A stretch of DNA of 64,000 bases from Candidatus Hydrothermarchaeum profundi (GCA_002011125.2 MTMF02000009.1:1456989-1520988), one strand, 5' to 3'. Positions 28,718-39,740 are shown, counted from the first letter of the stretch. Notes: generated by a model not told the origin, from the letters alone. Translations and numbers: made by a program.

Positions 28718-29962
28718 ATGAAAGTTTATTTCGAGACGTATGGTTGCACAATGAATAAAAGCGATACTGACTTAGCAATAGGTTTAGTACAGAGGGAGCA
28801 TAAAATAGTTGGAAGTGCTCATGAAGCTGATGCCATTGTGGTAAATTCTTGCGGAGTCATAGAGACTACGGAAAGAAAGATAATAAAGAGATTATATGTT
28901 CTAAAAAAGTCTAATAAAAAAATTATTCTAACTGGATGTCTCCCTAAAATTAATCCTTCAGTAATAAAGAAATCTATGGTAGATGCAGTCGTTCCTCTCA
29001 GGGCGATAAACACTGCTCTGGGGAAATTTAACGGTAGAGAGATAGAGGCTTCTCATAAGAGCGAAATAGATAGGTATTATCTGCCTGTAAGTAGACCTAA
29101 TGGTGTAATCGCAGTTGTGCCGATCTCTGAAGGATGTTTAGGGGAATGCACATACTGCGCTACTAAGAAAGCGAGAGGGAGACTTAAAAGTAGATATCCT
29201 GATTTTATATTGAGAGAAGTTAGGGACTTGATCAAAGAAGGGTACAAAGAAATACAACTTACTGCTCAAGACACAGGTGCTTATGGTTTGGATATTGGAG
29301 TTCGATTACATGATCTCCTAACAAAAATCTGTGGTGTAGGGGGTGATTTTAGGATTAGAATTGGGATGATGAATCCAAAGAATGTAATTGACATACTTGA
29401 TGCCCTTGTAGATGTCTACCAAAATGAAAAAATATATAAATTCATCCATCTTCCATTGCAAAGCGGTGATGATCAGGTTCTTAAAGATATGAAAAGAGGG
29501 TATACTGTCGCTGATTTTATGAATATTGTTGAGGTAATTAAAAGGAAGTTTCCTGAAATGACTTTTTCAACCGACGTTATTGTGGGGTATCCAACAGAGG
29601 ACGAAGAAGCATTTCTAAAGACAAAAAATCTTATAAAACAAATTGAGCCCGACATTTTGAATATAACGAGATTCTCTAAGCGTCCGGCTACTGAGGCAGC
29701 GAAGTTAAAGGATACTCTTGATAGAACCAAAAAAAATAGATCTAGAGAACTAACAAGTTTACATCATGAAATCGGATTAAAGAAGAATAAAAAATACAAA
29801 GGTAGACAATTAGATGTCTTGATAACAGAAAGAGGAAAAAATAACACGTTTTTAGGCAGATCTAATAATTATAAACAGATAGTACTAAAAAATGGTAAAA
29901 TTGGGGAGTTCTACAAGACAAAAATAGTAGACTTTACTTTTACTTATTTGATCGGTAACTAA
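28718..29962 (+). CDS. radical SAM tRNA t6A37 methylthiotransferase (MiaB/MtaB family)
   Basis: FETYGCTMNKSDTDL, SEGCLGECTYCATKKARGRLKSR, HLPLQSGDDQVLKDMKRGY. Confidence 0.93.
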   Translation: MKVYFETYGCTMNKSDTDLAIGLVQREHKIVGSAHEADAIVVNSCGVIETTERKIIKRLYVLKKSNKKIILTGCLPKINPSVIKKSMVDAVVPLRAINTALGKFNGREIEASHKSEIDRYYLPVSRPNGVIAVVPISEGCLGECTYCATKKARGRLKSRYPDFILREVRDLIKEGYKEIQLTAQDTGAYGLDIGVRLHDLLTKICGVGGDFRIRIGMMNPKNVIDILDALVDVYQNEKIYKFIHLPLQSGDDQVLKDMKRGYTVADFMNIVEVIKRKFPEMTFSTDVIVGYPTEDEEAFLKTKNLIKQIEPDILNITRFSKRPATEAAKLKDTLDRTKKNRSRELTSLHHEIGLKKNKKYKGRQLDVLITERGKNNTFLGRSNNYKQIVLKNGKIGEFYKTKIVDFTFTYLIGN

Positions 29963-30093
29963 ACATAACGCGATTTTTATGCATAATTCATTAAAAAAGT
30001 GAAGAATTTCGAAATAATTGGCGGAAAGATGGAAAAACACAACATGGAAGAAATATCGGGATACTCTGCGGATAAAAAGACGGAGGTGATATT

Positions 30094-30282
30094 ATGGTTA
30101 GACCGGTAGTAGATACAGAACTTTGTACAGGGTGCGGAACTTGCGAGTCTCTCTGCCCTGATGTATTTGAGGTTGGAGACGACGACAAATCCCATGTTAT
30201 AAATGAGGAAGGATGTAACGGTTGTGATTGCCAGGAAGCTGTCGACTCCTGCCCTGAGGGTGCTATTAGTTTAGTTGAGTGA
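30094..30282 (+). CDS. 4Fe-4S ferredoxin with extra Cys pair
   Basis: CTGCGTCESLCPDVFEVGDDD...CNGCDCQEAVDSCPEGAI; GGAGG RBS. Confidence 0.9.
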   Translation: MVRPVVDTELCTGCGTCESLCPDVFEVGDDDKSHVINEEGCNGCDCQEAVDSCPEGAISLVE

Positions 30283-30325
30283 GAGGACTCAAAGTGAGAG
30301 GAGGATTTGAGAGAGGGGACGAGCC

Positions 30326-30802
30326 TTAACTCTGAGGCTCGCCAAATCTCTCTTTTAGGATTAAATATAGATAAAGGCGTGTTTTTAGATTGATATTTAA
30401 CCCCCTATATAAGTTATTTTTTGTTAATCCGTCAAAATAAATAGGATATGTGAATATAACATTACTTAATATTCCTTTTTCATCAAATTTGAATTCAAAT
30501 TGATTTTCTTTAAATATAAACTCTTTCCTAAGCTCATCTAGGAACTTTTCGCGTGCATTTTTTTCCATATTTTTGAGCCTTTCTTTAAAGTATGAAGTTA
30601 TAATTATTGGGTCGACAATTAATAATAAATCCCCGATTTGCTTCGGTTGCACAATATGCTGCCTTGTTTGTTTTCCAATTGGGTAATCTATCTTAAAATT
30701 AAAGGTTGCATTTTTATCCTCAATTTTTTCAATTGAATGGCCGTTTTCAGTTATCCACTTATATACAATTTCTTTTGCTTCTTCAGCATCTTTTATTTCC
30801 AT
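30326..30802 (-). CDS. DUF2299-like archaeal protein
   Basis: 158 aa, IKDAEEAKEIVYKWITENGHSIEKIEDKNATFNFKIDYP; GAGGTGATG RBS; family recalled, not searched. Confidence 0.6.
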   Translation of the reverse strand: MEIKDAEEAKEIVYKWITENGHSIEKIEDKNATFNFKIDYPIGKQTRQHIVQPKQIGDLLLIVDPIIITSYFKERLKNMEKNAREKFLDELRKEFIFKENQFEFKFDEKGILSNVIFTYPIYFDGLTKNNLYRGLNINLKTRLYLYLILKERFGEPQS

Positions 30803-30847
30803 TTTTACATCACCTCAATAGCATTAAAAGTAAATTATATAATATAA

Positions 30848-30935
30848 AGGCAAAGGCAGGAAGGCTTAAAAAAATTTTTAGTAGGAGGCTATCTGCAGAA
30901 GGAAAGAGGTGGATGAACTTATCCTGCCTTTGCCT
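30848..30935. ncRNA. candidate structured RNA / 5'UTR hairpin upstream of the DUF2299-like gene
   Basis: AGGCAAAGGCAGGA (30848-30861) perfectly complementary to TCCTGCCTTTGCCT (30922-30935), 60-nt apical region. Confidence 0.45.
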
Positions 30936-31149
30936 ATCTGTAATTTAATTAAACTCTAAATATAAAAACCTTTTGAATAATTATCCAAACTATTAGCGAT
31001 ATTAAAAAAATTAATTAGAACTATTTTTGAATATTTTTTCATAATCATTAAAAAAAATTAGACAAAAATATAGAAAGTATATCTATATGGCGGGTTGATG
31101 GATAATAGATCATTTATCTCCTCATAGAAGTATAATAAAAAAATGAGGC

Positions 31150-31183
31150 AGGGGAACCTTACATATCCATTAGGTTTTCCCCT
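31150..31183 (-). terminator. stem-loop terminator candidate
   Basis: AGGGGAAaaCCT ... AGGTTCCCCT with T-rich flanks on both sides; lies directly downstream of the 38-aa minus-strand ORF. Confidence 0.45.
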
Positions 31184-31199
31184 TTATTTTTAGTGGGAT

Positions 31200-31316
31200 T
31201 TAAAGTTTCTTTAACAGTTCATCCACACTTGGAAGTCCATTAAGCTCGTCTTCATTCATTTCTTCTTTATATGCAGATAGGTCCATTGCAATATCTTTTG
31301 CAGATTTCTCAGCCAT
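31200..31316 (-). CDS. 38-aa acidic microprotein candidate
   Basis: MAEKSAKDIAMDLSAYKEEMNEDELNGLPSVDELLKKL*; AGGTGAGG RBS before ATG; followed by terminator-like hairpin. The 100-aa ORF in the track reads through tRNA-Gly and is not supported. Confidence 0.5.
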   Translation of the reverse strand: MAEKSAKDIAMDLSAYKEEMNEDELNGLPSVDELLKKL

Positions 31317-31421
31317 TAATTCCTCACCTCTTTCCACTAAATACAAACTGACATTAGAAGTTCCCATATATAAATTTAATTGTAAAAAAAATTCAATAGG
31401 ACTGCTACATTGTATCATGAG

Positions 31422-31516
31422 TGCGGCCACCGGGATTCGAACCCGGGTAGCTAGCTTTTTCCAGCCTTTAGCAAGGCTATGGGAAGCTAGTGTCTTAACC
31501 ACTGGACCATGGCCGC
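31422..31516 (-). tRNA. tRNA-Gly(CCC) with 23-nt intron at 37/38
   Basis: GCGGCCA/TGGCCGC acceptor, GGGTTCGAATCCC T-arm, anticodon stem CTAGC/GCTAG, canonical bulge-helix-bulge: TTCC/GGAA central helix, CAT and AAA bulges, AGCCTT/AAGGCT hairpin. Confidence 0.93.
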
Positions 31517-31556
31517 ATACTATTCAACTATTATAATTGTGGCTTATTAAAATTTT

Positions 31557-33154
<1,598 letters not shown>

Positions 33155-33171
33155 CTACAGGGGCGGTAAAT

Positions 33172-33327
33172 TCATTTTTTCTTCCAGATGGTATAACCAC
33201 AGGAACCACATGCATAGCGATCCTTATGTTCAGCCATGAATACCCCATCCCCACACCGCGGGCATGACTTTTTCTTCCGGATAATCTTATTATCTTTTAT
33301 TTCATATAGCTTCCATTTTTGTGACAT
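33172..33327 (-). CDS. rps27ae: ribosomal protein S27ae (not in ORF track)
   Basis: [51 protein letters not shown], CxxC...CxxC zinc ribbon; between S24e and Kae1. Confidence 0.95.
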   Translation of the reverse strand: MSQKWKLYEIKDNKIIRKKKSCPRCGDGVFMAEHKDRYACGSCGYTIWKKK

Positions 33328-33351
33328 TTTCTGACCTTCCTGAAAATCTTT

Positions 33352-33693
33352 TTAAGCCTCCTCTTTTACAGTTTTTTCTAAATTCTTTGTATCGCTCTCC
33401 TTTTCTTTCTCTTCCTCTGCGATAAAATTCTTCTTCAATATGTGTTCGGGCTCGATTTCTAAGGCTTTTTCCTTGCTTTCGTATATTTTTACAAAACCTA
33501 CTGATTCTCTAGCTCCAAAGAGGGATTTAAATGAGTCAACGACTACTGTGCCTTTTTTAGCTGTCATTAAAGCTTCTATTTTCTCTCTTACTTCTTTTCT
33601 GGTTGGGGTAGCGCCATTATGGTAGATCCTCACCCGTAGCTCTTTCCTATACAGTAAGGGATTATCTTTTTCTTCTAGAATCTCTATCTTCAT
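33352..33693 (-). CDS. rps24e: ribosomal protein S24e
   Basis: MKIEILEEKDNPLLYRKELRVRIYHNGATPTRKEVREKIEALMTAKKGTVVVDSFKSLFGARESVGFVKIY. Confidence 0.95.
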   Translation of the reverse strand: MKIEILEEKDNPLLYRKELRVRIYHNGATPTRKEVREKIEALMTAKKGTVVVDSFKSLFGARESVGFVKIYESKEKALEIEPEHILKKNFIAEEEKEKESDTKNLEKTVKEEA

Positions 33694-34223
33694 TTGGTAT
33701 CCTCCGGAAGCTTCCATTTTTCTCTATCCCACATTAGTTTTATTATGCTACCAGCATCAAATTTTGCATCCTCTGTTACCCTTACCATCACAATCCCCTC
33801 ATCTGGCTGGCCATATAAAATTACAGAATCCCAGTCAGCTTCTACGATGCATGGCAATACGGCTAGGTCCTCCTCACCGTCTACGATGATGAGAGTACCC
33901 TCTCTCTCCAATCCTTTATGGATTTTATCCCATAAATCCCTACTTATCATTCCCGGAGGGTTTTTTGCTTGTAATGCATGTTTCTTGATGTCGAATTTCT
34001 CTTTTATATCTCTCTTGGTCTTAAGATCTACTACGGCTAGATAAGGCTTTACACCTACAGCTAATACATTTTTAAGGGTAGTGTCTCCAACCACAATTAC
34101 TTTCTCGCCTTTTAATTCCTTTTTTATCTCTTCGGCAGGTTTAAGACCCTCCCCCCGATAGATTTTTCCAAAGGGCTTTTTTAATAGGCCTCGGACCTCT
34201 TCAGGTAATATAAGATCTTTCAT
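33690..34223 (-). CDS. GTP-dependent dephospho-CoA kinase (DUF359)
   Basis: VIVVGDTTLKNVLAVGVKPYLAVVDLKTKR; NPPGMIS; VDGEEDLAVLPCI. Confidence 0.92.
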   Translation of the reverse strand: MKDLILPEEVRGLLKKPFGKIYRGEGLKPAEEIKKELKGEKVIVVGDTTLKNVLAVGVKPYLAVVDLKTKRDIKEKFDIKKHALQAKNPPGMISRDLWDKIHKGLEREGTLIIVDGEEDLAVLPCIVEADWDSVILYGQPDEGIVMVRVTEDAKFDAGSIIKLMWDREKWKLPEDTK

Positions 34224-34405
34224 CCTTTTACCCTCAACGCATATTTACCTTTAACTTTAATATCCAACTTTTCAGCGATTAGAGAATTTTCAGGGTCTAT
34301 AACACTCACGTAGCCCATCCAGTCAGCTGAAGTTGCGACCTTGCATATTGGGCATATATCAAGATTTGTTATCATCTTGCATTCTTTACAAGCTTTCTCT
34401 TTCAT
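34220..34405 (-). CDS. spt4: transcription elongation factor Spt4 / RNAP subunit E''
   Basis: KACKECKMITNLDICPICKVATSADWMGYVSVIDPENS. Confidence 0.93.
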   Translation of the reverse strand: MKEKACKECKMITNLDICPICKVATSADWMGYVSVIDPENSLIAEKLDIKVKGKYALRVKG

Positions 34406-35029
34406 TTATTTTTCCTCTTTAGCAGCTTTTTTATCTTTCATTGCGCCTTCTTTACTTTTCTTTTCTTCTTCTAGCCATTCAAATTTACCTAAACCAGGTT
34501 GTCGCATTGTAAGATTTATTTTACTCTCTTTTTCTTTTTCTGAACTCAGGCTTATGGCGACTACACGGGCTCTAACTTTGTCACCTACTTGAAGTACTCT
34601 ATTTGTTTCTTTACCGATCAATGCTTCTCTCTTTTTGTCATATATTATGAAGTCGTCTGTTATTTGAGATACGTGAATTAATCCATCCAGCGACCCAAAT
34701 CTGACAAAAGCTCCGAATTCTACTATTTCTACTACTTCTCCGTCTAGTATCTCATGAAGTTCTGGCTTAAAGACCAAGGCTTCGAACTTAGTATTGTGAA
34801 AAGCGGCTCCATCTCCGGGAATAACGCTGCCATCATCTATCTCTTTAATATCGGTTATAGCCAGTACGGCTCCTAAGTCTTTATCAATTTTACCTTCGTA
34901 TCCTCCTTCTCTACGTCCTTTGTAGCTATAACCCACTTTTAGAATATTATCAATCACGTCACCTAAGGGCTTTCCAAACATTTCTGGCGGTACTCTCACC
35001 AGATCCTCTAAGACCACTAATTTGAATAT
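34406..35029 (-). CDS. rpoE1: DNA-directed RNA polymerase subunit E' (Rpo7/RpoE1)
   Basis: FKLVVLEDLVRVPPEMFGKPLGD...GEVVEIVEFGAFVRFGSLDGLIHVSQI; conserved N-terminus begins at ATA (35029) 7 nt after GGAGG; first canonical codon is GTG 35017. Confidence 0.92.
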   Translation of the reverse strand: MFKLVVLEDLVRVPPEMFGKPLGDVIDNILKVGYSYKGRREGGYEGKIDKDLGAVLAITDIKEIDDGSVIPGDGAAFHNTKFEALVFKPELHEILDGEVVEIVEFGAFVRFGSLDGLIHVSQITDDFIIYDKKREALIGKETNRVLQVGDKVRARVVAISLSSEKEKESKINLTMRQPGLGKFEWLEEEKKSKEGAMKDKKAAKEEK

Positions 35030-35041
35030 GGTGATACCTCC

Positions 35042-35410
35042 TTATTTCAAATATCCTTCAATGGTTAAGTATTTTTTTTGCCTTAAATAAATGATAGGTG
35101 CCCCCTTTTTTCTTATCTTCTCCTTTAAAACCTTATCGTTTGTACAAATAATAGTATCTCTTGATGCAAGATTTAGTAGGATATCGTCGGGATTTCCTTT
35201 TATATCAAGTAATTTCATTTTTTTTACCTCATGTAATGCAGCTCGTGCATATTGGGCACTAGTTCCCTTCTTTTTTGAGAGTTTTTCTAGTTCTTCAATA
35301 ACTCCTTTCAAGGTGTATACTTCGTATTTAACATCCAAGATTCTTTCAATCTCAGAACGAATATCAACGCCAAATTGAAACTGAGATAGAATAAAGTTCG
35401 TATCTAATAT
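35042..35410 (-). CDS. PIN-domain RNase-like protein (Fcf1/VapC-like), atypical start
   Basis: In-frame VILDTNFILSQFQFGVDIRSEIERIL precedes the track ORF (which starts TTG 35338); catalytic-type LDTN and ICTNDKVL motifs. Confidence 0.75.
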   Translation of the reverse strand: MLDTNFILSQFQFGVDIRSEIERILDVKYEVYTLKGVIEELEKLSKKKGTSAQYARAALHEVKKMKLLDIKGNPDDILLNLASRDTIICTNDKVLKEKIRKKGAPIIYLRQKKYLTIEGYLK

Positions 35411-35414
35411 TACT

Positions 35415-36635
35415 TTATATGATTGTTCCGTATCCTATCAGCCTCCACCGGGTACCTATACGTCTACTTATCGCCACCCTATCTCCTTTATCAGCGCTTA
35501 CTGGTAACCTTAGCTTAAGCTCTGCGCTACCATTTCGTGCACTCGTTACAACGCCAACACTTGTGGACGTTCCTACATTTAGCATGATAAGTTCGCTAGT
35601 CTTCAATTCTTCAACTTCTAACTCTTCTTTTGCACCAACTACCCTATTGAGGAGATTAACTTGAAGTGTTAAGCTGTTAAGTATGGGAGGCAGAGTTCCA
35701 GGTTCTCCTAATATCATGCCACTTAGACCATCGGCTTTTGTTAGGCTTGGATCCAGTTTGGTACCTATGCCTATTAAACCTCCAGGTCTCGCTATTTCTA
35801 TCTTTTCACTACCAACCATTAATGAAGTTATAGTAGTTTTAAGAGATCTCCAAAACGTTTGATTTTCTTCTTCTATCTTCAATCCAGGCCGGATTTCGAT
35901 TGTGTCGCCTACTTTTAAAGTACCTTGCATCAATGAACCTCCAACCACGCCTCCCTTTAACTCTTCTGGAGGAGTCCCGGGGCGATTAACGTCAAATGAT
36001 CTGGCGATATACATCCTAGCAGGCTTATTAGGATCCCTTTTAGGGGTCGGAATATTATTCTCTATTTCCATAATGAGGACATCGATATTAGCCTTATGCT
36101 GGGCTGCAATTGGTATAATAGGTGCGTTTTCAGCTGAGGTTCCCTTTATAAACTCTTTGATTTGTTTATAGTTTTCAAGTGCCTTTTCTTTAGAAACGAT
36201 ATCTATCTTATTTTGGACAATAACAATATTTTTTACTCCAATTATGTCTAGAGCCATTAAATGTTCTTTAGTCTGTGGTTGTGGGCAGGGCTCATTCGCA
36301 GCTATTACTAGTACAGCACCATCCATTATAGCAGCTCCTGATAGCATTGTAGCCATTAGTGTTTCATGACCCGGAGAATCTACAAATGAAACAGCTCTTA
36401 GAACCTCTGTTTTGGTACCACAATGGGTGCATATCTCTTCAGTTGTATAAGCTTGCGGTTCTGGGCACTTTGGGCATTTTCTAAACACGCAATTTGCATA
36501 ACCTAGCCTGATTGATATCCCTCTTTTTATTTCCTCACTGTGCCGGTCTGTCCAAACACCAGATAAAGCTTGAGTTAAAGTAGTTTTTCCATGGTCAACA
36601 TGACCAACCATCCCAATATTGATCTCAGACTGCAT
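35415..36635 (-). CDS. eif2g: translation initiation factor aIF2 subunit gamma
   Basis: [51 protein letters not shown]. Confidence 0.97.
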   Translation of the reverse strand: MQSEINIGMVGHVDHGKTTLTQALSGVWTDRHSEEIKRGISIRLGYANCVFRKCPKCPEPQAYTTEEICTHCGTKTEVLRAVSFVDSPGHETLMATMLSGAAIMDGAVLVIAANEPCPQPQTKEHLMALDIIGVKNIVIVQNKIDIVSKEKALENYKQIKEFIKGTSAENAPIIPIAAQHKANIDVLIMEIENNIPTPKRDPNKPARMYIARSFDVNRPGTPPEELKGGVVGGSLMQGTLKVGDTIEIRPGLKIEEENQTFWRSLKTTITSLMVGSEKIEIARPGGLIGIGTKLDPSLTKADGLSGMILGEPGTLPPILNSLTLQVNLLNRVVGAKEELEVEELKTSELIMLNVGTSTSVGVVTSARNGSAELKLRLPVSADKGDRVAISRRIGTRWRLIGYGTII

Positions 36636-36636
36636 C

Positions 36637-37020
36637 CTACTGTTCCTCTGCTCCTAATATTTTTTCTATAGGAGTATTTCCTTTTTTCACTATTTTTGCA
36701 TTTATCTGGACAATATTAGGTGTTATAGTGTTTCCAGCTACTGTTTTTCGCTTTTTAGTTCCTTTAGTTTTTGGCTTATAACCCGGGCCTTTTGTTAAAT
36801 ATACTCTTCTTCTTGTCCTACCGGGCACATCTTTTCTCATTGGGAAGCCATCTTTATCGCTTCCCCCAGTAATCATTAATTCATAACCGCTTAATCCAAT
36901 ACCTTTTGCATTTACCACTTCACCTATTTTTTTTCCAACGAAAACTTTTGCTTTAGCTTCGTCTAACTCTAAATTATAAGACCTCCCTGTTTCTGGGTCT
37001 GAGATTATGATCTTTTGCAA
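36637..37020 (-). CDS. rps6e: ribosomal protein S6e
   Basis: [48 protein letters not shown]. Confidence 0.96.
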   Translation of the reverse strand: MQKIIISDPETGRSYNLELDEAKAKVFVGKKIGEVVNAKGIGLSGYELMITGGSDKDGFPMRKDVPGRTRRRVYLTKGPGYKPKTKGTKKRKTVAGNTITPNIVQINAKIVKKGNTPIEKILGAEEQ

Positions 37021-38802
37021 TTAAACACCTCCAGTTGCCCAAAATGGGTTTTTCTTGCGCTTGATTCTTTTTATTTCTTCAAAAGCTTCATTTTCCTCAA
37101 ACGATAGATCTTCTTTATATTTTGCTTCAATTAATCTGGCTTCGTTTTCAGATATATCGCTATATAAAATATCTCCCTCATTTATTTGTTTTCCTACTAC
37201 TGGTCCCTCGATAGATACCGCAACTTGTTGGCCAATTTGTGCACATGAAATGTTTCTGCCTTTATCTTGAATTCCTTTTATATATCCAATTTGGGTTCCG
37301 TCCTCCTTCATTAATTTATAGTTATTCCTTATAACCCCTGCTAGTACTTCTATTCCTACTATTGCTGGCTTACTCGTTCTAAAAACAAAACCAGGGAGTA
37401 TTCTTATCTTCGCTGGCATAATTATTTTCTCTAGCTCTCTCTTCTTCTCTTCCTCTAGTTTTTCTTTAACCCAGTCTAGGTATTCTTCAATTAATTTATA
37501 AATAACATTATTTCTGAAAATTAGTACTCCAGTATTATTTGCTCTCTCCTCAGCGTCTTTCAATACTTTAACATTGAATCCTAATACTACTGCCCTAATC
37601 GGGGCTTCCTCTTTTGCAGTCTCGGCTTCTAAAATATCCCGTTTTGTAATATCTCCCACATCAGCAAGTCTGATAGGTATCTTCTCTTCTTCTAGCATCT
37701 TTACAAGTGCTTCTAGAGAGCCTAAGGTATCTGCCTTTACTATGACTCCCAGTTTTTCTGTTTCTACTTTGACTTCCTCCATCTCAGCTTTGACTTCTTC
37801 TATTATCTCGTCTCTCCCATTCCATATTGCTCTTAAAGGAGAGCCAGCGAGAGCCTCTCCTAAATTTGGTGCTGCGATTTTGATTCCTGCTGCAGCTACA
37901 ACTTCAGTAGTGCTTTGAAATCTATACCTAGGGTCTCTTATTTCGTCTAACGGTTTCGGCTTTAGAAGAGACCTTACTTTCGTCACAATAACATCTTTTT
38001 TTCCTCCTAAAGCAATGTAGTCCCCTCTCCTAATTTTTCCATCGTAGATTATTACATCTATTGTTGTGCCGAGCCCTACTTCCTCTTTTACCTCTAATAT
38101 CGTCCCCTTAGCCGGGCTGTCAAGTTTGATTTGTAGTTTTTTCTCTAAGAACTTTTGAGCTAATCCGATTAGTATCATTAAAAGCTCTGGAAGACCTTCT
38201 CCAGTTTTTGCACTGACCGGAACTATTGCGACTTGCTTCTCAAATTTTTCTACTCTGTCGAATCTTTCTGATTGAAATCCTTCTTCATAGAGCTTGCCTA
38301 CTAACTCGTATACTTTCTCCTCCAAATATTTTCTTACACCCTCAGTTTGTTTTGAAAAACTATGGGTAAATGGATATCTCTGGAAAACTTGCCATCCGCG
38401 TATTTTATCGATTTTATTTGCTGCTATTAGGAAAGGCGTCCTATTTGTTCTAAGAATATTTAGCGCTTCGAAAGTTTGAGGCTGAAAGCCTTCTGTTATA
38501 TCTACAACCAGTATAGCAATATCAGCTAGCGCTCCTCCCCTTTTACGGAGCGTTGTAAAAGCCGCATGCCCGGGGGTGTCTATGAAGAGAAGTCCTGGGA
38601 TAGTTATCTTAATACTCAGTTGTTTCATCAAGCCTCCACAAATATTTTCTATGACCTTTATAGGTATCTCAGTAGCTCCTATATGTTGTGTAATGCCCCC
38701 TGCCTCTCTCTCTGCAACCGCGCTCCCTCTTATCTTATCTAGTAGAGTAGTCTTACCATGGTCTACGTGACCTAACACGGACACAACGGGTTGCCTTATC
38801 AT
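37021..38802 (-). CDS. infB: translation initiation factor IF-2 (aIF5B)
   Basis: [47 protein letters not shown]. Confidence 0.97.
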   Translation of the reverse strand: MIRQPVVSVLGHVDHGKTTLLDKIRGSAVAEREAGGITQHIGATEIPIKVIENICGGLMKQLSIKITIPGLLFIDTPGHAAFTTLRKRGGALADIAILVVDITEGFQPQTFEALNILRTNRTPFLIAANKIDKIRGWQVFQRYPFTHSFSKQTEGVRKYLEEKVYELVGKLYEEGFQSERFDRVEKFEKQVAIVPVSAKTGEGLPELLMILIGLAQKFLEKKLQIKLDSPAKGTILEVKEEVGLGTTIDVIIYDGKIRRGDYIALGGKKDVIVTKVRSLLKPKPLDEIRDPRYRFQSTTEVVAAAGIKIAAPNLGEALAGSPLRAIWNGRDEIIEEVKAEMEEVKVETEKLGVIVKADTLGSLEALVKMLEEEKIPIRLADVGDITKRDILEAETAKEEAPIRAVVLGFNVKVLKDAEERANNTGVLIFRNNVIYKLIEEYLDWVKEKLEEEKKRELEKIIMPAKIRILPGFVFRTSKPAIVGIEVLAGVIRNNYKLMKEDGTQIGYIKGIQDKGRNISCAQIGQQVAVSIEGPVVGKQINEGDILYSDISENEARLIEAKYKEDLSFEENEAFEEIKRIKRKKNPFWATGGV

Positions 38803-38860
38803 TCTTATAGAACTCCTACTAAAAATATGATATGACTTTTAATTAATTAGCTTAAGATAG

Positions 38861-39313
38861 TTAGCTTTCGTAAATCCACTCTTCGCCTGCCCTTTTATAT
38901 TTGACGAGTTCTTCTTCACTAAAGAATAGTTCTAACTCTCTTTTGGCAGATTCAATCGAGTCCGAGGCATGAACTATGTTTTTCCCAACATCTATTCCAA
39001 AATCCCCTCGAATTGTTCCTATAGGCGATTCTTTAGGGTCAGTATTTCCTATAATAGATCTTAGTATCCTTACTGCATCCTTGCCTTCAATAGCCATAGC
39101 AACTGAGGGGGCTGAGGTGATAAAGGATATAAGACTCTCAAAAAAAGGCTTATCTTTATGTTCGGCGTAATGTTTTTTTGCGAGATTCTCGTCTAGCTTT
39201 ATCATTTTCATTCCTACTATTTTCAGGCCTTTATCTTCTATTCTAGATATGACTTTTCCTATTAACCCCCTTGATACTCCATCAGGCTTTATCATTAGGA
39301 ATGTCCTCTCCAC
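38861..39313 (-). CDS. ndk: nucleoside diphosphate kinase
   Basis: [41 protein letters not shown]. Confidence 0.97.
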   Translation of the reverse strand: MERTFLMIKPDGVSRGLIGKVISRIEDKGLKIVGMKMIKLDENLAKKHYAEHKDKPFFESLISFITSAPSVAMAIEGKDAVRILRSIIGNTDPKESPIGTIRGDFGIDVGKNIVHASDSIESAKRELELFFSEEELVKYKRAGEEWIYES

Positions 39314-39326
39314 TTTTTCAGCCCCA

Positions 39327-39512
39327 TTAATCTCGCTTCTTTTTAATAACCCACCTTACTTTTCTAGGAGTCCTTCCAAGTTTAATGAGATTTTTTTCAC
39401 ATTTTGAACTGCAAAAATAGAGTACATGGCCGTCTTTCTTTACAAACATTATTCCAGTTCCGGGTTCGATCGTATCCCTACAAAATGAACATTTATGGGC
39501 TTCCATTTCCAA
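39327..39512 (-). CDS. rpl24e: ribosomal protein L24e
   Basis: [36 protein letters not shown]. Confidence 0.95.
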   Translation of the reverse strand: MEMEAHKCSFCRDTIEPGTGIMFVKKDGHVLYFCSSKCEKNLIKLGRTPRKVRWVIKKKRD

Positions 39513-39515
39513 TCA

Positions 39516-39731
39516 CTATGGTATTTTTATCTCCCTTGCTTCACGCTCAGTTTCCATTAATATTAAGATATCACCAACTCTAACGGGTCCTTTAACATTC
39601 CTTCGGATAATCCTCCCTTTATCCCTTCCCTGAAGTATCCTACATTTTACCTGTAATATCTCTCCTGTCATTCCTGTTCTCCCAATTACTTCGACAACTT
39701 CTGCGGGAAAACCTTGATATTCCTCAACCAT
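39516..39731 (-). CDS. rps28e: ribosomal protein S28e
   Basis: [48 protein letters not shown]. Confidence 0.96.
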   Translation of the reverse strand: MVEEYQGFPAEVVEVIGRTGMTGEILQVKCRILQGRDKGRIIRRNVKGPVRVGDILILMETEREAREIKIP

Positions 39732-39740
39732 ATAGATCGC

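Noticed and set aside
31200-31502. 100-aa ORF in the track (MVKTLASHSLAKGWKK...)
   Set aside because: Its N-terminal two-thirds is read through the tRNA-Gly gene; only the last 38 codons have an RBS and plausible coding character.
39440-39480. CCGGGTTCGATCG resembling a tRNA T-arm
   Set aside because: Lies in the L24e coding sequence with no acceptor or anticodon arms around it.
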